64,000 bases of DNA from Smithella sp. (GCA_018056685.1 JAGPFC010000007.1:1-64000), one strand, 5' to 3'; counted from the first letter of the stretch, positions 18,128 through 26,610 are shown. The notes: generated by a model not told the origin, from the sequence alone. Numbers and translations: made by a program.

Positions 18128-18691
18128 ATGAACATCGAGTCATACATCATTCATTTCGGTTACGTTGTCATCCTGGTAGCAACCTTTTTTGCCGGTGAGG
18201 CAATTCTGGTGCTGGCCGGTTTTCTGGCGCATCGCGGGTATCTTTCTTTTTCGCTTGTTATTCTGGTTGCATTCGCAGGTTCATTGACCAGTGACCAACT
18301 CTATTATTTCATTGGACGGCAAAAAGGATTGGCGTACCTGGATAAACATCCATCATGGAAGACAAAATCAGAACGCATTTTGAGGCTTATTGAAAAGCAT
18401 CAAAATCTTGTTATTCTGCTCTTCAGGTTTATCTATGGTGTCCGTTCCATTACACCGTTTCTTGTTGGCGTGAGTCGCGTCTCTCCGCTGAAATATTTTA
18501 TATTAAATGCCGTTGGGGCGTTGGTGTGGGCTTTAGCCTTAACCTCTTTGGGTTATGTTTTCGGACATGCCGCCGAGCTCATTCTCGATGATATCAAAAA
18601 GTATGAATTTATCATGATGGGGATTATCCTGCTGGCCGGTCTGGGGGCATGGATGGTTCATTTTCGTGCAAGAGAAAAAGAAAAGATTTGA
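18128..18691 (+). CDS. DedA-family membrane protein
   Basis: A 187-residue membrane protein of the DedA/SNARE-associated (VTT) family. It has the N-terminal G-E-A-I-L-V-L-A-G-F-L-A segment (about 23-34), the re-entrant loop region, and the diagnostic F-R-F-I-Y-G-V-R-S-I-T-P-F-L-V-G block (about 98-113). DedA proteins act as lipid flippases or affect membrane potential; some recycle undecaprenyl phosphate. Four or five helices are visible, the last at about 153-172. The product is slightly shorter than the usual 200-220. The upstream region is AT-rich with no clear ribosome binding site. Confidence 0.85.
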   Translation: MNIESYIIHFGYVVILVATFFAGEAILVLAGFLAHRGYLSFSLVILVAFAGSLTSDQLYYFIGRQKGLAYLDKHPSWKTKSERILRLIEKHQNLVILLFRFIYGVRSITPFLVGVSRVSPLKYFILNAVGALVWALALTSLGYVFGHAAELILDDIKKYEFIMMGIILLAGLGAWMVHFRAREKEKI

Positions 18692-18769
18692 AACTATCAA
18701 CATCTTCTCAATACGGCCTGTCGCTGTTAGAAAAAAATCAATACCGGCATTGAAGCAAGGAGGACAACC

Positions 18770-19477
18770 ATGACAAAAAAAACAGATGCAAATCGTGCCT
18801 GTCAAATCTGCGGTTCAAAGATTCTTCAGGATCTGAGACCGGCCAGTATGGTCAGACCCGGAATTGTCGATCTGATCAGGCGGGATAAGGGGGAATGGGA
18901 TGAGCATGGCTGTATATGCTCCAATGATCTTGATAAGTACCGCAATATTTATATAGAAAAACTTCTTAAAGACGAGAAAGGAAAACTTTCGGAAACGGAA
19001 CAAGAAGTGCTCAACAGCATGAAAGAACAGGAAATCCTCGCGAAAAATCCGGATGTTGATTTTGAGGAAAAGCTGACTTTTGGCGAGCGACTTGCCGACA
19101 GAATAGCAGACTTCGGCGGCAGTTGGTTGTTCATCTGTATTTTTGTTCTGATGATCATTGTATGGATGTTCATTAATACCTATGTTCTGATCGTGCATCC
19201 TTTCGATCCGTATCCGTATATTTTGCTGAATCTGGTGCTGTCCTGCCTGGCGGCTCTTCAGGCGCCGGTCATTATGATGAGCCAAAACCGTCAGGAGTCC
19301 CGTGACCGGGAGCGCGCCCTGCATGATTATCAGGTAAACCTCAAGGCTGAACTGGAAATACGTCATCTTCATCAGAAACTGGATCACCTTATGTCGCATC
19401 AATGGCAGCGGCTTGTCGAGATTCAGGAGGTTCAAATGAATTTAATGAATGAACTGCTCAGCAAACAGGACAAATAG
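18770..19477 (+). CDS. DUF1003 membrane protein
   Basis: A 235-residue protein with two hydrophobic helices (about 118-140 and 150-172), the second followed by A-P-V-I-M-M-S-Q-N-R-Q, which is the hallmark of DUF1003. A C-x-x-C pair near residue 15 and a second pair near 48 lie in the N-terminal cytoplasmic part and could hold a metal. The tail after residue 180 is a predicted coiled coil. Function of the family is unknown. The ribosome binding site AAGGAGGA is strong. It follows the DedA gene by about 80 bases and may be cotranscribed with it. Confidence 0.82.
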   Translation: MTKKTDANRACQICGSKILQDLRPASMVRPGIVDLIRRDKGEWDEHGCICSNDLDKYRNIYIEKLLKDEKGKLSETEQEVLNSMKEQEILAKNPDVDFEEKLTFGERLADRIADFGGSWLFICIFVLMIIVWMFINTYVLIVHPFDPYPYILLNLVLSCLAALQAPVIMMSQNRQESRDRERALHDYQVNLKAELEIRHLHQKLDHLMSHQWQRLVEIQEVQMNLMNELLSKQDK

Positions 19478-19527
19478 TTCTTTGAAAAAGCATGCTTTCA
19501 CAATGGTAAGGTAAAGAAAAGATTTCG

Positions 19528-19662
19528 ATGTTTAATGCCCCCCCCTGCGATAAAACAAATTTTCAAACCGAAGCCCGGCGCGTCGCGTTTTTATTTAAAC
19601 TTTATCAGAAATACACCAGCCTCTTCACACCCGAAAAATCCAAGCGCCGCGCAACGTCTTAA
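19528..19662 (+). CDS. Possible 44-residue protein
   Basis: ATG to TAA gives 44 residues with a basic, amphipathic composition (E-A-R-R-V-A-F-L-F-K-L-Y core). There is only a weak purine-rich stretch upstream. It ends eight bases before repeat copy A. It may equally be the tail of a decayed gene. Confidence 0.25.
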   Translation: MFNAPPCDKTNFQTEARRVAFLFKLYQKYTSLFTPEKSKRRATS

Positions 19663-19669
19663 CTTCTTT

Positions 19670-19926
19670 AATGAGACCCAAATTTCAGAAACGGAGTGCA
19701 CTGAAATTTGATGGTCGTAATGAGACTCAAATTTTAAAAGTGGAGTATATTAAAATTTGTAAGTCGAATTATCCAATTCTTGATCTATCGGAATTGGGAT
19801 TTATCCCCGAGGCGAATAACCTAAAGGTCACTATAGGCCGAGTGGGATAAATGTTGGTTAATTCCCCGTTCCTTGGGGCGCAAGTTCGTTTGGATACTCC
19901 GTTGCCTTCGGCGGGGTTGTTCATTG
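19670..19926 (+). repeat. Modular hairpin repeat, copy A
   Basis: 257 bases beginning AATGAGACCC and ending GTTGTTCATTG. The first 47-base module is present twice in tandem (from 19670 and from about 19718), each with its own inverted repeat (AAATTTCA/TGAAATTT, then CAAATTTTA-type/TAAAATTTG). A CCAATTC/GAATTGG hairpin, an ATTTATCCC/GGGATAAAT pair and a CCCCG-type hairpin follow. It lies between two plus-strand genes, and the spacer around it (19478-20013) holds no other clear feature except the small ORF at 19528. Confidence 0.8.
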
Positions 19927-20013
19927 ACATTGACTTAATAATTTATTTAATGATTCATACATTTATGTTAAATATTAAAATAATGATTTCATCCTTAACT
20001 AACGATAAAGAGA

Positions 20014-21516
20014 ATGTTCGCTATGAAAAAAAATCTGAAAACAGTATCCGAAAAAAACAAAATAGTTAAAACTGTCAAAGATAAAAGAGGGCCTCTGAAA
20101 AAATCTGACTTGCCAGAGAAAAAGAAGGAGGCACAAGAAAAATCCGGTTTAAAAGACGCGGCTACTCTTAAGAAGCTGGCCGCCAAACCGCGATACAGAA
20201 AACACGCGGAAAGATACCAGAATATTCTGGAAAATATCCAGGATGGCTACTTTGAAGTGGACCTTAACGGCAACTTCAATTTTTTCAACGATTCGGTATG
20301 CCGTATTTTCGGATATTCCAGTGACGAATTGATGGGAATGAATTATCGGCAGTACACAGATGAAGATAACGCCGGAAAAGTCTTCCGGGCTTTTAACAAA
20401 GTTTATCAAACGGGTGTGCCTGCAGAAGGATTCGGCTGGCTGATTATCAGAAAGGATGGCACCAAAAGATATATCGAGGCATCTGTATCGTTATTAAAAG
20501 ATTCATCCGGTAAACCAAAAGGATTCAGAAGCATCATCCGCGATATCACCGAGCGCAAACTGATGGAAGAAAGATATCGCAGAATTTTTGAGAATGCCCA
20601 GAATGGCATTTACCAGTCAACGCTGGAGGGGCGATTCATCATGGCCAATCAGTCCATGGCTGACATACTGGGTTATGATTCCCCTGAAGACCTCATGTCC
20701 TCCGTAACGGATATCTCACGTCAGCTCTATGCCAATTTTGAAGAATGCATGCAGTTCATCGAAATGATGGAAAAGCAAGGCCTGGTAAAAAACTTTGAAG
20801 TCCAGTTTCGACGGAAGGATGGGCGTATCATCTGGGTTTCCCGGACCGCACAAGTTTTTCGCGATGATAAGGGACAAGTTTCATATTACGAAGGGATTAT
20901 TGAAGATATCACGGACAGAAAGGATAGCCTTGAGCGGTTGAGAAATGCCCTCGGGGGAACCGTTCGGGCTTTAGCCTCCGTAGTAGAAACAAGAGACCCT
21001 TACACAGCCGGTCATCAGCGCCACGTCGCTGATCTTGCCCGTGCTCTTGCCGGTGAAATGAATCTGTCTGCCAATCAAATAGAAGGCCTTCGGGTGGCGG
21101 CCATTATCCACGATATAGGAAAGATATCCGTGCCTGCCGAGATTCTGACCAAGCCGGGCAAACTTACGGATCTGGAATTCAGCATGATCAAAATTCATAC
21201 TCAGTCTGGCTTTAACATCCTGAAGGATATCGATTTCCCGTGGCCGGTTGCGAGAATGGTCTATGAACATCATGAAAGAATGAATGGTTCCGGCTATCCG
21301 AGAAATCTGAAAGGAAATGAAATTCTTCTGGAAGCCCGCATTCTGGCCGTCTCTGATGTCGTGGAATCCATGGCTTCTCATCGACCATATCGTGCTGCTC
21401 TTGGTATTGAAACGGCTCTTGAAGAAATCGAGAAAAACAAAGGAATGCTTTATGACGATGCCGTTGCTGATGCCTGCCTGAGATTATTCAGAGAAAAAGG
21501 CTATAAGCTTTCCTAG
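20014..21516 (+). CDS. Cytosolic protein with two PAS domains and an HD-GYP domain
   Basis: A 500-residue protein with a lysine-rich N-terminal 60 residues, PAS domains at about 64-185 and 188-305, and a C-terminal HD-GYP domain (about 312-500) with H366-D-I-G-K and G427-Y-P. It should degrade cyclic-di-GMP in response to an internal signal. There is no membrane segment, unlike the other two paralogues. Its first PAS domain is close to PAS4 of the 1274-residue protein at 7504; its second is close to the single PAS of the protein at 49760. ATGs at 20014 and 20023 are both possible; neither has a strong ribosome binding site. Confidence 0.88.
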   Translation: MFAMKKNLKTVSEKNKIVKTVKDKRGPLKKSDLPEKKKEAQEKSGLKDAATLKKLAAKPRYRKHAERYQNILENIQDGYFEVDLNGNFNFFNDSVCRIFGYSSDELMGMNYRQYTDEDNAGKVFRAFNKVYQTGVPAEGFGWLIIRKDGTKRYIEASVSLLKDSSGKPKGFRSIIRDITERKLMEERYRRIFENAQNGIYQSTLEGRFIMANQSMADILGYDSPEDLMSSVTDISRQLYANFEECMQFIEMMEKQGLVKNFEVQFRRKDGRIIWVSRTAQVFRDDKGQVSYYEGIIEDITDRKDSLERLRNALGGTVRALASVVETRDPYTAGHQRHVADLARALAGEMNLSANQIEGLRVAAIIHDIGKISVPAEILTKPGKLTDLEFSMIKIHTQSGFNILKDIDFPWPVARMVYEHHERMNGSGYPRNLKGNEILLEARILAVSDVVESMASHRPYRAALGIETALEEIEKNKGMLYDDAVADACLRLFREKGYKLS

Positions 21517-21530
21517 GACGACCACAATCC

Positions 21531-21546
21531 GGCTATTATAATAGCC
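21531..21546. repeat. Perfect 16-base palindrome after the HD-GYP gene
   Basis: GGCTATTA is followed directly by its own complement, TAATAGCC. It lies 15 bases past the stop codon. The T-run after it is short, so it is a poor terminator candidate. Confidence 0.35.
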
Positions 21547-21686
21547 TTGACTTTCGTGCAAAGCCTTGCAGAATATTCGATATCGCATATCAGAAAAATA
21601 AGACTGCTATCGATGCCGGCAAGTGGCTGGCACAGTTGTCGGCATGACGCTGACACCATAAATGTAAAAGAAAAAATGAGATCGAT

Positions 21687-22592
21687 ATGAAATTACGGGC
21701 AGAGGGCAATTTTGGCAAATGGATAACGGTGGCGGGGAATCATTTTTATCCCGCTTATATTATTAAAGGACGGGAAAAGCGTCTGATGATTGACGCCGGC
21801 ATTAACCTGATGGGGCCGGCGTATATCGCTTCGCTGGAAAAAATCTTCGGAGACCAAAACGCTCTGGACTATGTTTTTACCACCCACTCCCACTTCGACC
21901 ATCTGGGGGCTATTCCCTATTTCAAGAGGAAACTGCCTCATCTTCAGGCAGGGGCTGCTGAGCGGGTCGGGGCTTTGATGCAAAAGCAATCCGTTCTCGA
22001 TTTGATGACCACCTTGAGTGAACTTCAAAGACCTTTTTTCAAAGATGTCGTTGGAGACGAGGATGTGCATATCTTACCGGTGGATTTTGAAATCCATCTC
22101 AAGGAAGGCGACAGATTTGATCTCGGCGGTGTGACCTGCGAAGTTTACGAGGTTCCGGGACATACCGGCGACTCGCTGGCATTTTTCATTCCGGAAATCA
22201 GGGCGCTGTTTGCCGGAGAGGCATACGGCATTCCCGAAGGCGATAAAGACGGCGAGGTGCAGGTCGAATTTTTATCTTCTTACGAAGATTACGTTTCTTC
22301 ACTGGAAAAAATGATCAGTCTTCAACCGAAACTTATCGGCATGGCGCACCTCTGGGTCTTTACCGATGACGACGCCACTGATTTTTTGCGGCGGTCTCTC
22401 GAAGCCACGCCCCGGTATCGTAAACTGATTGAAACCTACCTGGATGCCGCCAACGGCGATATAGAAGCTGCCGTACAGTCCATGGTCAAAAAGGAATATG
22501 ATGAAAAGGGAACGATTGCGCAACCCCGGGAAGCTTATATTCAGAATTTAAACGCGCAGGTGCGCCGGGTGGCGTCTTTAGCAACCCGATGA
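21687..22592 (+). CDS. Metallo-beta-lactamase-fold hydrolase
   Basis: A 301-residue hydrolase with the metal-binding T-H-S-H-F-D-H motif (about 66-72), G-H-T-G-D-S (about 159-164) and a later G-E-A-Y region supplying the Asp/Glu bridge. The fold is like glyoxalase II and quinone-response (PqsE/CdsA-like) hydrolases. The last 60 residues are a helical extension often seen in thioesterase-type members. The substrate is not clear. The start has only a GAGAT signal. It follows the HD-GYP gene by 170 bases. Confidence 0.75.
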   Translation: MKLRAEGNFGKWITVAGNHFYPAYIIKGREKRLMIDAGINLMGPAYIASLEKIFGDQNALDYVFTTHSHFDHLGAIPYFKRKLPHLQAGAAERVGALMQKQSVLDLMTTLSELQRPFFKDVVGDEDVHILPVDFEIHLKEGDRFDLGGVTCEVYEVPGHTGDSLAFFIPEIRALFAGEAYGIPEGDKDGEVQVEFLSSYEDYVSSLEKMISLQPKLIGMAHLWVFTDDDATDFLRRSLEATPRYRKLIETYLDAANGDIEAAVQSMVKKEYDEKGTIAQPREAYIQNLNAQVRRVASLATR

Positions 22593-22681
22593 AGGGTTGA
22601 TTATCGTTTGAAACTAAACGGGGACAGGTATCTTTATTCATGCCGAAAAGTTTATTGAGAATCGCTTTTTTGCACAGCCAG

Positions 22682-22709
22682 ACTTGTCTAGTAATTTTAC
22701 CAGACAAGT
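22682..22709. promoter_or_regulatory. 28-base palindromic operator
   Basis: ACTTGTCTAGTAAT is followed by its complement with a single mismatch. Size and symmetry fit a TetR-type operator. It overlaps a possible -10 element (TAATTT, 16 bases after TTGCAC) ahead of the lipocalin-like gene. Confidence 0.55.
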
Positions 22710-22770
22710 TTGGTAAAATGCACATGCGGCATCCGAAAGCGCATCCGGTGATTGTTATAAGGGGGAAAAA

Positions 22771-22836
22771 ATGTGGAGGATAAATATAAAGTCATTGTTA
22801 ACTATCATATTATTTAATCAGAGAGGAGCGGAATGA
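22771..22836 (+). CDS. Possible 21-residue leader peptide
   Basis: ATG with a strong upstream AAGGGGG encodes 21 residues with a hydrophobic middle (S-L-L-T-I-I-L-F). Its TGA overlaps the next ATG as ATGA, so it could couple translation of the lipocalin-like gene. Too short to prove by eye. Confidence 0.35.
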   Translation: MWRINIKSLLTIILFNQRGAE

Positions 22837-23300
22837 TGAATGATGAACGTTTCTTGGGAACTTGGACACTGAAATCTGTGGTCAGGAAATCACCGGACGG
22901 CACAATCAGCAAGCCGTTTGCCGATAATCCTCTGGGCTACATATCTTATATGCCCGGCGGATTCATGCACGCGATTCTGATGAAATCCGGCAGGACGCTC
23001 ACCGGCGTTGCTCCGGAAGAACTCAGCGATGCCGCGCGCTCGAAAAAACTGCTGCTGTCGTGGAAATACATCATGGCGGGTATCCGGTATGTCAAAGCCA
23101 TGACATCGTTTATGTCCTACTGCGGCACGTATGAAATCCGCGGCAATATCGTTGTTCACCATGTCAAGGCCGCCATGGTTCCCGACTGGATCGGAACGGA
23201 TTTGACACGCGAGTTTGTCTTCAGTGGCAACACGCTGACGCTGTCGGCACGCGATGCGGCGGGCAATGTCATGGATTTGCTCTGGGAGCGCGTTTCCTGA
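22833..23300 (+). CDS. Lipocalin-like domain protein
   Basis: A 155-residue protein that fits the bacterial lipocalin-like family (Lipocalin_5). It starts with F-L-G-T-W-T-L-K-S, the G-x-W signature of lipocalins, then P-L-G-Y-I-S-Y-M-P-G-G-F-M and Y-C-G-T-Y-E-I with V-V-H-H-V-K. The family is thought to bind small hydrophobic ligands. It has no signal peptide. It lies downstream of a TetR-like palindrome and is followed, 46 bases later, by a flavodoxin-like reductase, so a ligand-inducible pair is plausible. Confidence 0.75.
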   Translation: MMNDERFLGTWTLKSVVRKSPDGTISKPFADNPLGYISYMPGGFMHAILMKSGRTLTGVAPEELSDAARSKKLLLSWKYIMAGIRYVKAMTSFMSYCGTYEIRGNIVVHHVKAAMVPDWIGTDLTREFVFSGNTLTLSARDAAGNVMDLLWERVS

Positions 23301-23346
23301 TAAGAAAAGAACCATGTAAAGCAATCCAAATAAGGAGATTTTTAAA

Positions 23347-23970
23347 ATGAAGGTATTATTAATCAATGGAAGTCCCCATAAAAAAGGATGCACCTATACC
23401 GCCCTTTGTGAAGTGGAAAAGGAATTAAACAAACAGGACATAGCAACAGAAATATTCTACCTCGGCAAGAAACCCATCAGGGGCTGTACGGCCTGCGGGA
23501 AATGTCTTGAACTGAACAAATGCGTGTTTGATGATGACGCCGTCAATGTCGCGCTGGAGAAGGCGGATAAATCGGACGGATTTATTTTCGGTTCTCCGGT
23601 CCATTATGCCGGAGCTTCCGGTTTTATCACATCATTTCTGGACCGCTGTTTTTTCGCCAACAGCGATGTTTTTTCCTACAAACCGGGCGCGGCCATCGTC
23701 AGTTGCCGGCGGGGAGGCGCCACGGCGGCCTTTGATCAGCTCAATAAATATTTTACCATCAGCAAAATGCCGGTCGTTTCATCACAATACTGGAATATGG
23801 TCCACGGCAACATGCCCGAAGAAGTTTTGCAGGACCTGGAAGGCTTGCAGATCATGCGGACGCTGGGACGAAATATGGCCTGGCTCTTAAAGTCAATCGA
23901 TGCAGGGAAAAAAGCGGGAATTACTTTGCCGGAAACGGAAGAGAAAATCTGGACAAATTTTATCAGATAG
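23347..23970 (+). CDS. Flavodoxin-like NAD(P)H-dependent FMN reductase
   Basis: A 207-residue flavoprotein of the NADPH-dependent FMN reductase/iron-sulfur flavoprotein group. The FMN phosphate loop is I-N-G-S-P-H-K-K-G-C-T (about 6-16), followed by G-C-T-A-C-G-K-C (about 46-53), where extra Cys residues resemble the cluster site of iron-sulfur flavoproteins, and then G-S-P-V-H-Y. Such enzymes shuttle electrons or reduce quinones and xenobiotics in anaerobes. AAGGAG precedes the ATG. A second family member lies at 38681. Confidence 0.82.
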   Translation: MKVLLINGSPHKKGCTYTALCEVEKELNKQDIATEIFYLGKKPIRGCTACGKCLELNKCVFDDDAVNVALEKADKSDGFIFGSPVHYAGASGFITSFLDRCFFANSDVFSYKPGAAIVSCRRGGATAAFDQLNKYFTISKMPVVSSQYWNMVHGNMPEEVLQDLEGLQIMRTLGRNMAWLLKSIDAGKKAGITLPETEEKIWTNFIR

Positions 23971-24015
23971 TCGTTTGATCGTCATGCCTTTTCTATCAGC
24001 AGAGGCAATATTGGC

Positions 24016-24045
24016 TTGACAGACGAGTTTACGGCTGTTTATATT
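24016..24045 (+). promoter_or_regulatory. Sigma-70 promoter of the OmpA lipoprotein gene
   Basis: TTGACA (24016-24021) and TATATT (24040-24045) are 18 bases apart, 45 bases upstream of the start codon. Confidence 0.6.
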
Positions 24046-24089
24046 CGCTGCGAAAATAAATCATCCGTTTTCATAAAGGAGAATAAAAA

Positions 24090-24764
24090 ATGAGTAAGAT
24101 AAAAATTTCTGTTTTTCTATGTTGTATTTTACTGCTGTCCGGTTGCGCGGCCCCCGGCACGGCAACCAAAACACAACAGGGAAGCCTTGTGGGAGCCGGC
24201 GGTGGAGCAGTCGTCGGAGCGATATTGGGACAGGCGATCGGCCACAATACCAAAGGAACGCTCATCGGCGCTGCCATAGGCGCTGCGGTGGGTGGTGCTG
24301 GTGGTTACGGCGTTGGCCAGATGATGGACAAACAGGAAAAAGAAATGCGCGACGCCCTGGCCCAATCCCAGGCTGCCTCGGTGGCCAGGGAAGGCAACAT
24401 GCTGGCGTTGACTTTTAAAGGTGATGTTACGTTTGATACGGATTCTTCGGAAGTGCGACCGGGACTTTACTCTGAAATAAACAGGGTTGCAGCAGTATTG
24501 AACCAGTACCCGGAGACTTTGATCATGGTGGAAGGACACACCGACAGCGTAGGTTCTCATGAATACAATATGAACCTTTCCCAGCGGCGTGCCTATGCGG
24601 TTAAAACCTTACTGGTTTTGCGTGGTGTTGCCGATAACCGTATTGAAATAGTAGGCTATGGAGAAACCATGCCCGTAGCCACCAACGATACTGAGGCCGG
24701 GCGCCAGAAAAACAGAAGGGTTGAAATCAAGATTGCGCCCAAGACGCAGGCACCAGCGCCCTAG
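24090..24764 (+). CDS. OmpA-family lipoprotein with glycine zipper
   Basis: A 224-residue outer-membrane lipoprotein. Its lipobox is L-L-S-G-C (Cys19). A glycine-zipper segment with G-A-x-x-G and G-x-x-x-G repeats (about 33-78) inserts in the membrane, and a C-terminal OmpA domain (about 115-220) binds peptidoglycan, with the T-F-D-T-D-S strand, E-G-H-T-D-S-V-G-S and N-R-R-V-E-I. The architecture is that of YiaD and Pal-like proteins, which tie the outer membrane to the cell wall. A near-consensus promoter lies 45 bases upstream. Confidence 0.9.
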   Translation: MSKIKISVFLCCILLLSGCAAPGTATKTQQGSLVGAGGGAVVGAILGQAIGHNTKGTLIGAAIGAAVGGAGGYGVGQMMDKQEKEMRDALAQSQAASVAREGNMLALTFKGDVTFDTDSSEVRPGLYSEINRVAAVLNQYPETLIMVEGHTDSVGSHEYNMNLSQRRAYAVKTLLVLRGVADNRIEIVGYGETMPVATNDTEAGRQKNRRVEIKIAPKTQAPAP

Positions 24765-24830
24765 AAAACATAAAGGTTCACAGAATTGAACGACTATTGA
24801 AAATCACGTAATAGATTGAATAATCTGTTT

Positions 24831-25511
24831 ATGCCGACCGCAAAAGACATTAAATTCTTTTTATTAAATACCGTGCTTTCATCGGTAATATTTTATCTGC
24901 TCAATCTCTATACCGGGACGCTTCGCGTCAGATTTGAGGGAACAGAACAAATTCAGAAACATCTGGAAAACGGCGGACGCATGATCATTGCCAGCTGGCA
25001 TCAGCGATTTTTTGGCGGCTTTTTTCTTCCGAAAATCTTCAAATGGTCGCCCTGCATTATGATCAGTCAAAGTCGCGACGGGGATTTTATTTCCAGAATA
25101 GTTCAGCACATCGGGTGGATTCCGGTACGGGGTTCCAGCTCCCGGGGCGGCAAAGAAGCGCTGCGCGTCATGGTGGAAGGCGTCACAAAAAACCGCATTG
25201 GCGGTCATATTGTGGATGGCCCTACCGGCCCGCCGCGGATTATCAAACCGGGACTTTTATTGCTGGCCATGAACGCCGATGCATGCATTTCATCAGGTAC
25301 CGTTTCTTATGAAAACGCCTGGATGTTTAACAGTTGGGATCGTTTTATGGTTCCCAAACCGTTCAGCAAAGTTTTGTTTCGGTTCGGTCCGATAACATCC
25401 ATGCCAAAAGAAATGAGTGACGAACAGTTTGAATCCTTGCGCAGAAAGTTGGAAGATCAAATGATGAAGGAATATGAGGCGGCGGATCATTACTGGATCG
25501 AACAAAAATAA
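24831..25511 (+). CDS. DUF374 lysophospholipid acyltransferase-like protein
   Basis: About 226 residues. It matches DUF374, relatives of LpxL/PlsC acyltransferases: one N-terminal helix, then S-W-H-Q-R-F-F where the acyltransferase His is expected, I-P-V-R-G-S-S-S-R-G-G, and D-G-P-T-G-P-P where others have F-P-E-G. It probably acylates a lipid or lipid-linked glycan at the inner membrane. The open frame allows a TTG at 24816; the ATG at 24831 was preferred, although neither has a clear ribosome binding site. Operon with the upstream lipoprotein is possible (66-base gap). Confidence 0.78.
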   Translation: MPTAKDIKFFLLNTVLSSVIFYLLNLYTGTLRVRFEGTEQIQKHLENGGRMIIASWHQRFFGGFFLPKIFKWSPCIMISQSRDGDFISRIVQHIGWIPVRGSSSRGGKEALRVMVEGVTKNRIGGHIVDGPTGPPRIIKPGLLLLAMNADACISSGTVSYENAWMFNSWDRFMVPKPFSKVLFRFGPITSMPKEMSDEQFESLRRKLEDQMMKEYEAADHYWIEQK

Positions 25512-25545
25512 CACAGAGCGATCAACCAACAGAAAGGTGATTTTA

Positions 25546-25719
25546 ATGGATAAGAAAAAAACGGCTCTGGCCATCATCGCTATGATTACTGTTTTAGTAT
25601 CGAGTATTCCCTTTCCCGGTTTATACGCGCTCTGGGGATTTCTGGCCCTTGTCTGGTGGTTGGGTCGCATCAATCCTGACAACACAAAAGAAAATGTGGT
25701 GCATGAAGGTAAATCCTGA
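25546..25719 (+). CDS. Small membrane protein
   Basis: 57 residues with two short hydrophobic stretches (about 6-22 and 25-41) separated by P-F-P-G. The ATG at 25546 follows AGAAAGGTGA; the longer frame from 25474 overlaps the acyltransferase and has no signal. Not recognised. Confidence 0.6.
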   Translation: MDKKKTALAIIAMITVLVSSIPFPGLYALWGFLALVWWLGRINPDNTKENVVHEGKS

Positions 25720-25778
25720 TAAGCACAACATTCTGCGGATGAAAAAAAATTTTAAAATACTAATGAAAAGAGGAAATT

Positions 25779-26570
25779 ATGAAAATGCGTAAACACACTG
25801 CAATGATTTTTATTTTATGTTTATTAATAATGTCTGTCATGGCGAATCAGGTTTTTGCCGGAACCGTTGCTAAGAAAAAGGGTTGTGATGCAATTGCGAA
25901 GGCGGACATTCAGGATATTCTGAAAAAACTTAACGTCAACAGCGCAAATTTAATCCACGTAAAAAAATCTTCGCTGCCCGGCATATGCGAAGTTGCCGTC
26001 GATAGAGGCGGGCAACCGGCAATTTTTTATTTTGATCTTGCCAAAACGCATCTGATTTTTGGCAATCTGGTGGATATGAAAAACATGGCGAATCTCACCG
26101 AACAGTCCGCCACGGAAATCAAAGATAAGAAGCGGCTGGACACCTCTAAAATCCCTCTGGATTCCGCACTGGTCCTGGGTGATACAAAAGCGAGTAAAAA
26201 GGTTATTATTTTTACCGACCCGGATTGTCCATTCTGCAATAACCTTCATAAGGAAATGAAACAAATCAGCGACAAGAGAAAAGATATTGCCTTTTATATT
26301 AAAATGTATCCGATGCCATTCCACAAAGACGCTTACTGGAAATCCAAGAGCATCGTTTGCAATAAGTCCATGCAGTTGCTGGAAGATTGCTTTGATAAAA
26401 AGGAAATAGCCAAAACGGAATGCAATACCGATGAAATTGACAACAACATAAAACTGGCTAAATCTCTGGGTATCGATGGAACACCGGCCATTATTCTGCC
26501 GGACGGCAGACTGCGCATGGGTGCCATGCCCGCGGAGGAATTAACCAAATTGATTGATGGGCAGAAATAA
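25779..26570 (+). CDS. DsbC/DsbG-like periplasmic thiol-disulfide protein
   Basis: 263 residues with an N-terminal signal peptide (cleavage likely after V-F-A near residue 28), a DsbC-like N-terminal part, and a thioredoxin-fold domain with C150-P-F-C153 and the cis-proline motif G-T-P-A-I about 85 residues later. This is the layout of protein disulfide isomerase DsbC. It would shuffle or reduce disulfides in the periplasm. Two further Cys pairs near residues 190-215 are as in DsbC. Its reducing partner DsbD is not in the window. It is followed by an intrinsic terminator. Confidence 0.85.
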   Translation: MKMRKHTAMIFILCLLIMSVMANQVFAGTVAKKKGCDAIAKADIQDILKKLNVNSANLIHVKKSSLPGICEVAVDRGGQPAIFYFDLAKTHLIFGNLVDMKNMANLTEQSATEIKDKKRLDTSKIPLDSALVLGDTKASKKVIIFTDPDCPFCNNLHKEMKQISDKRKDIAFYIKMYPMPFHKDAYWKSKSIVCNKSMQLLEDCFDKKEIAKTECNTDEIDNNIKLAKSLGIDGTPAIILPDGRLRMGAMPAEELTKLIDGQK

Positions 26571-26610
26571 CGGGAGATGATCAATACCCGAAACAGTACT
26601 GACTTCTATG

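Noticed and set aside
21627..21650. Possible sigma-54 promoter (TGGCAC) before the metallo-hydrolase
   Set aside because: No TTGC-type -12 element is found at the right distance.
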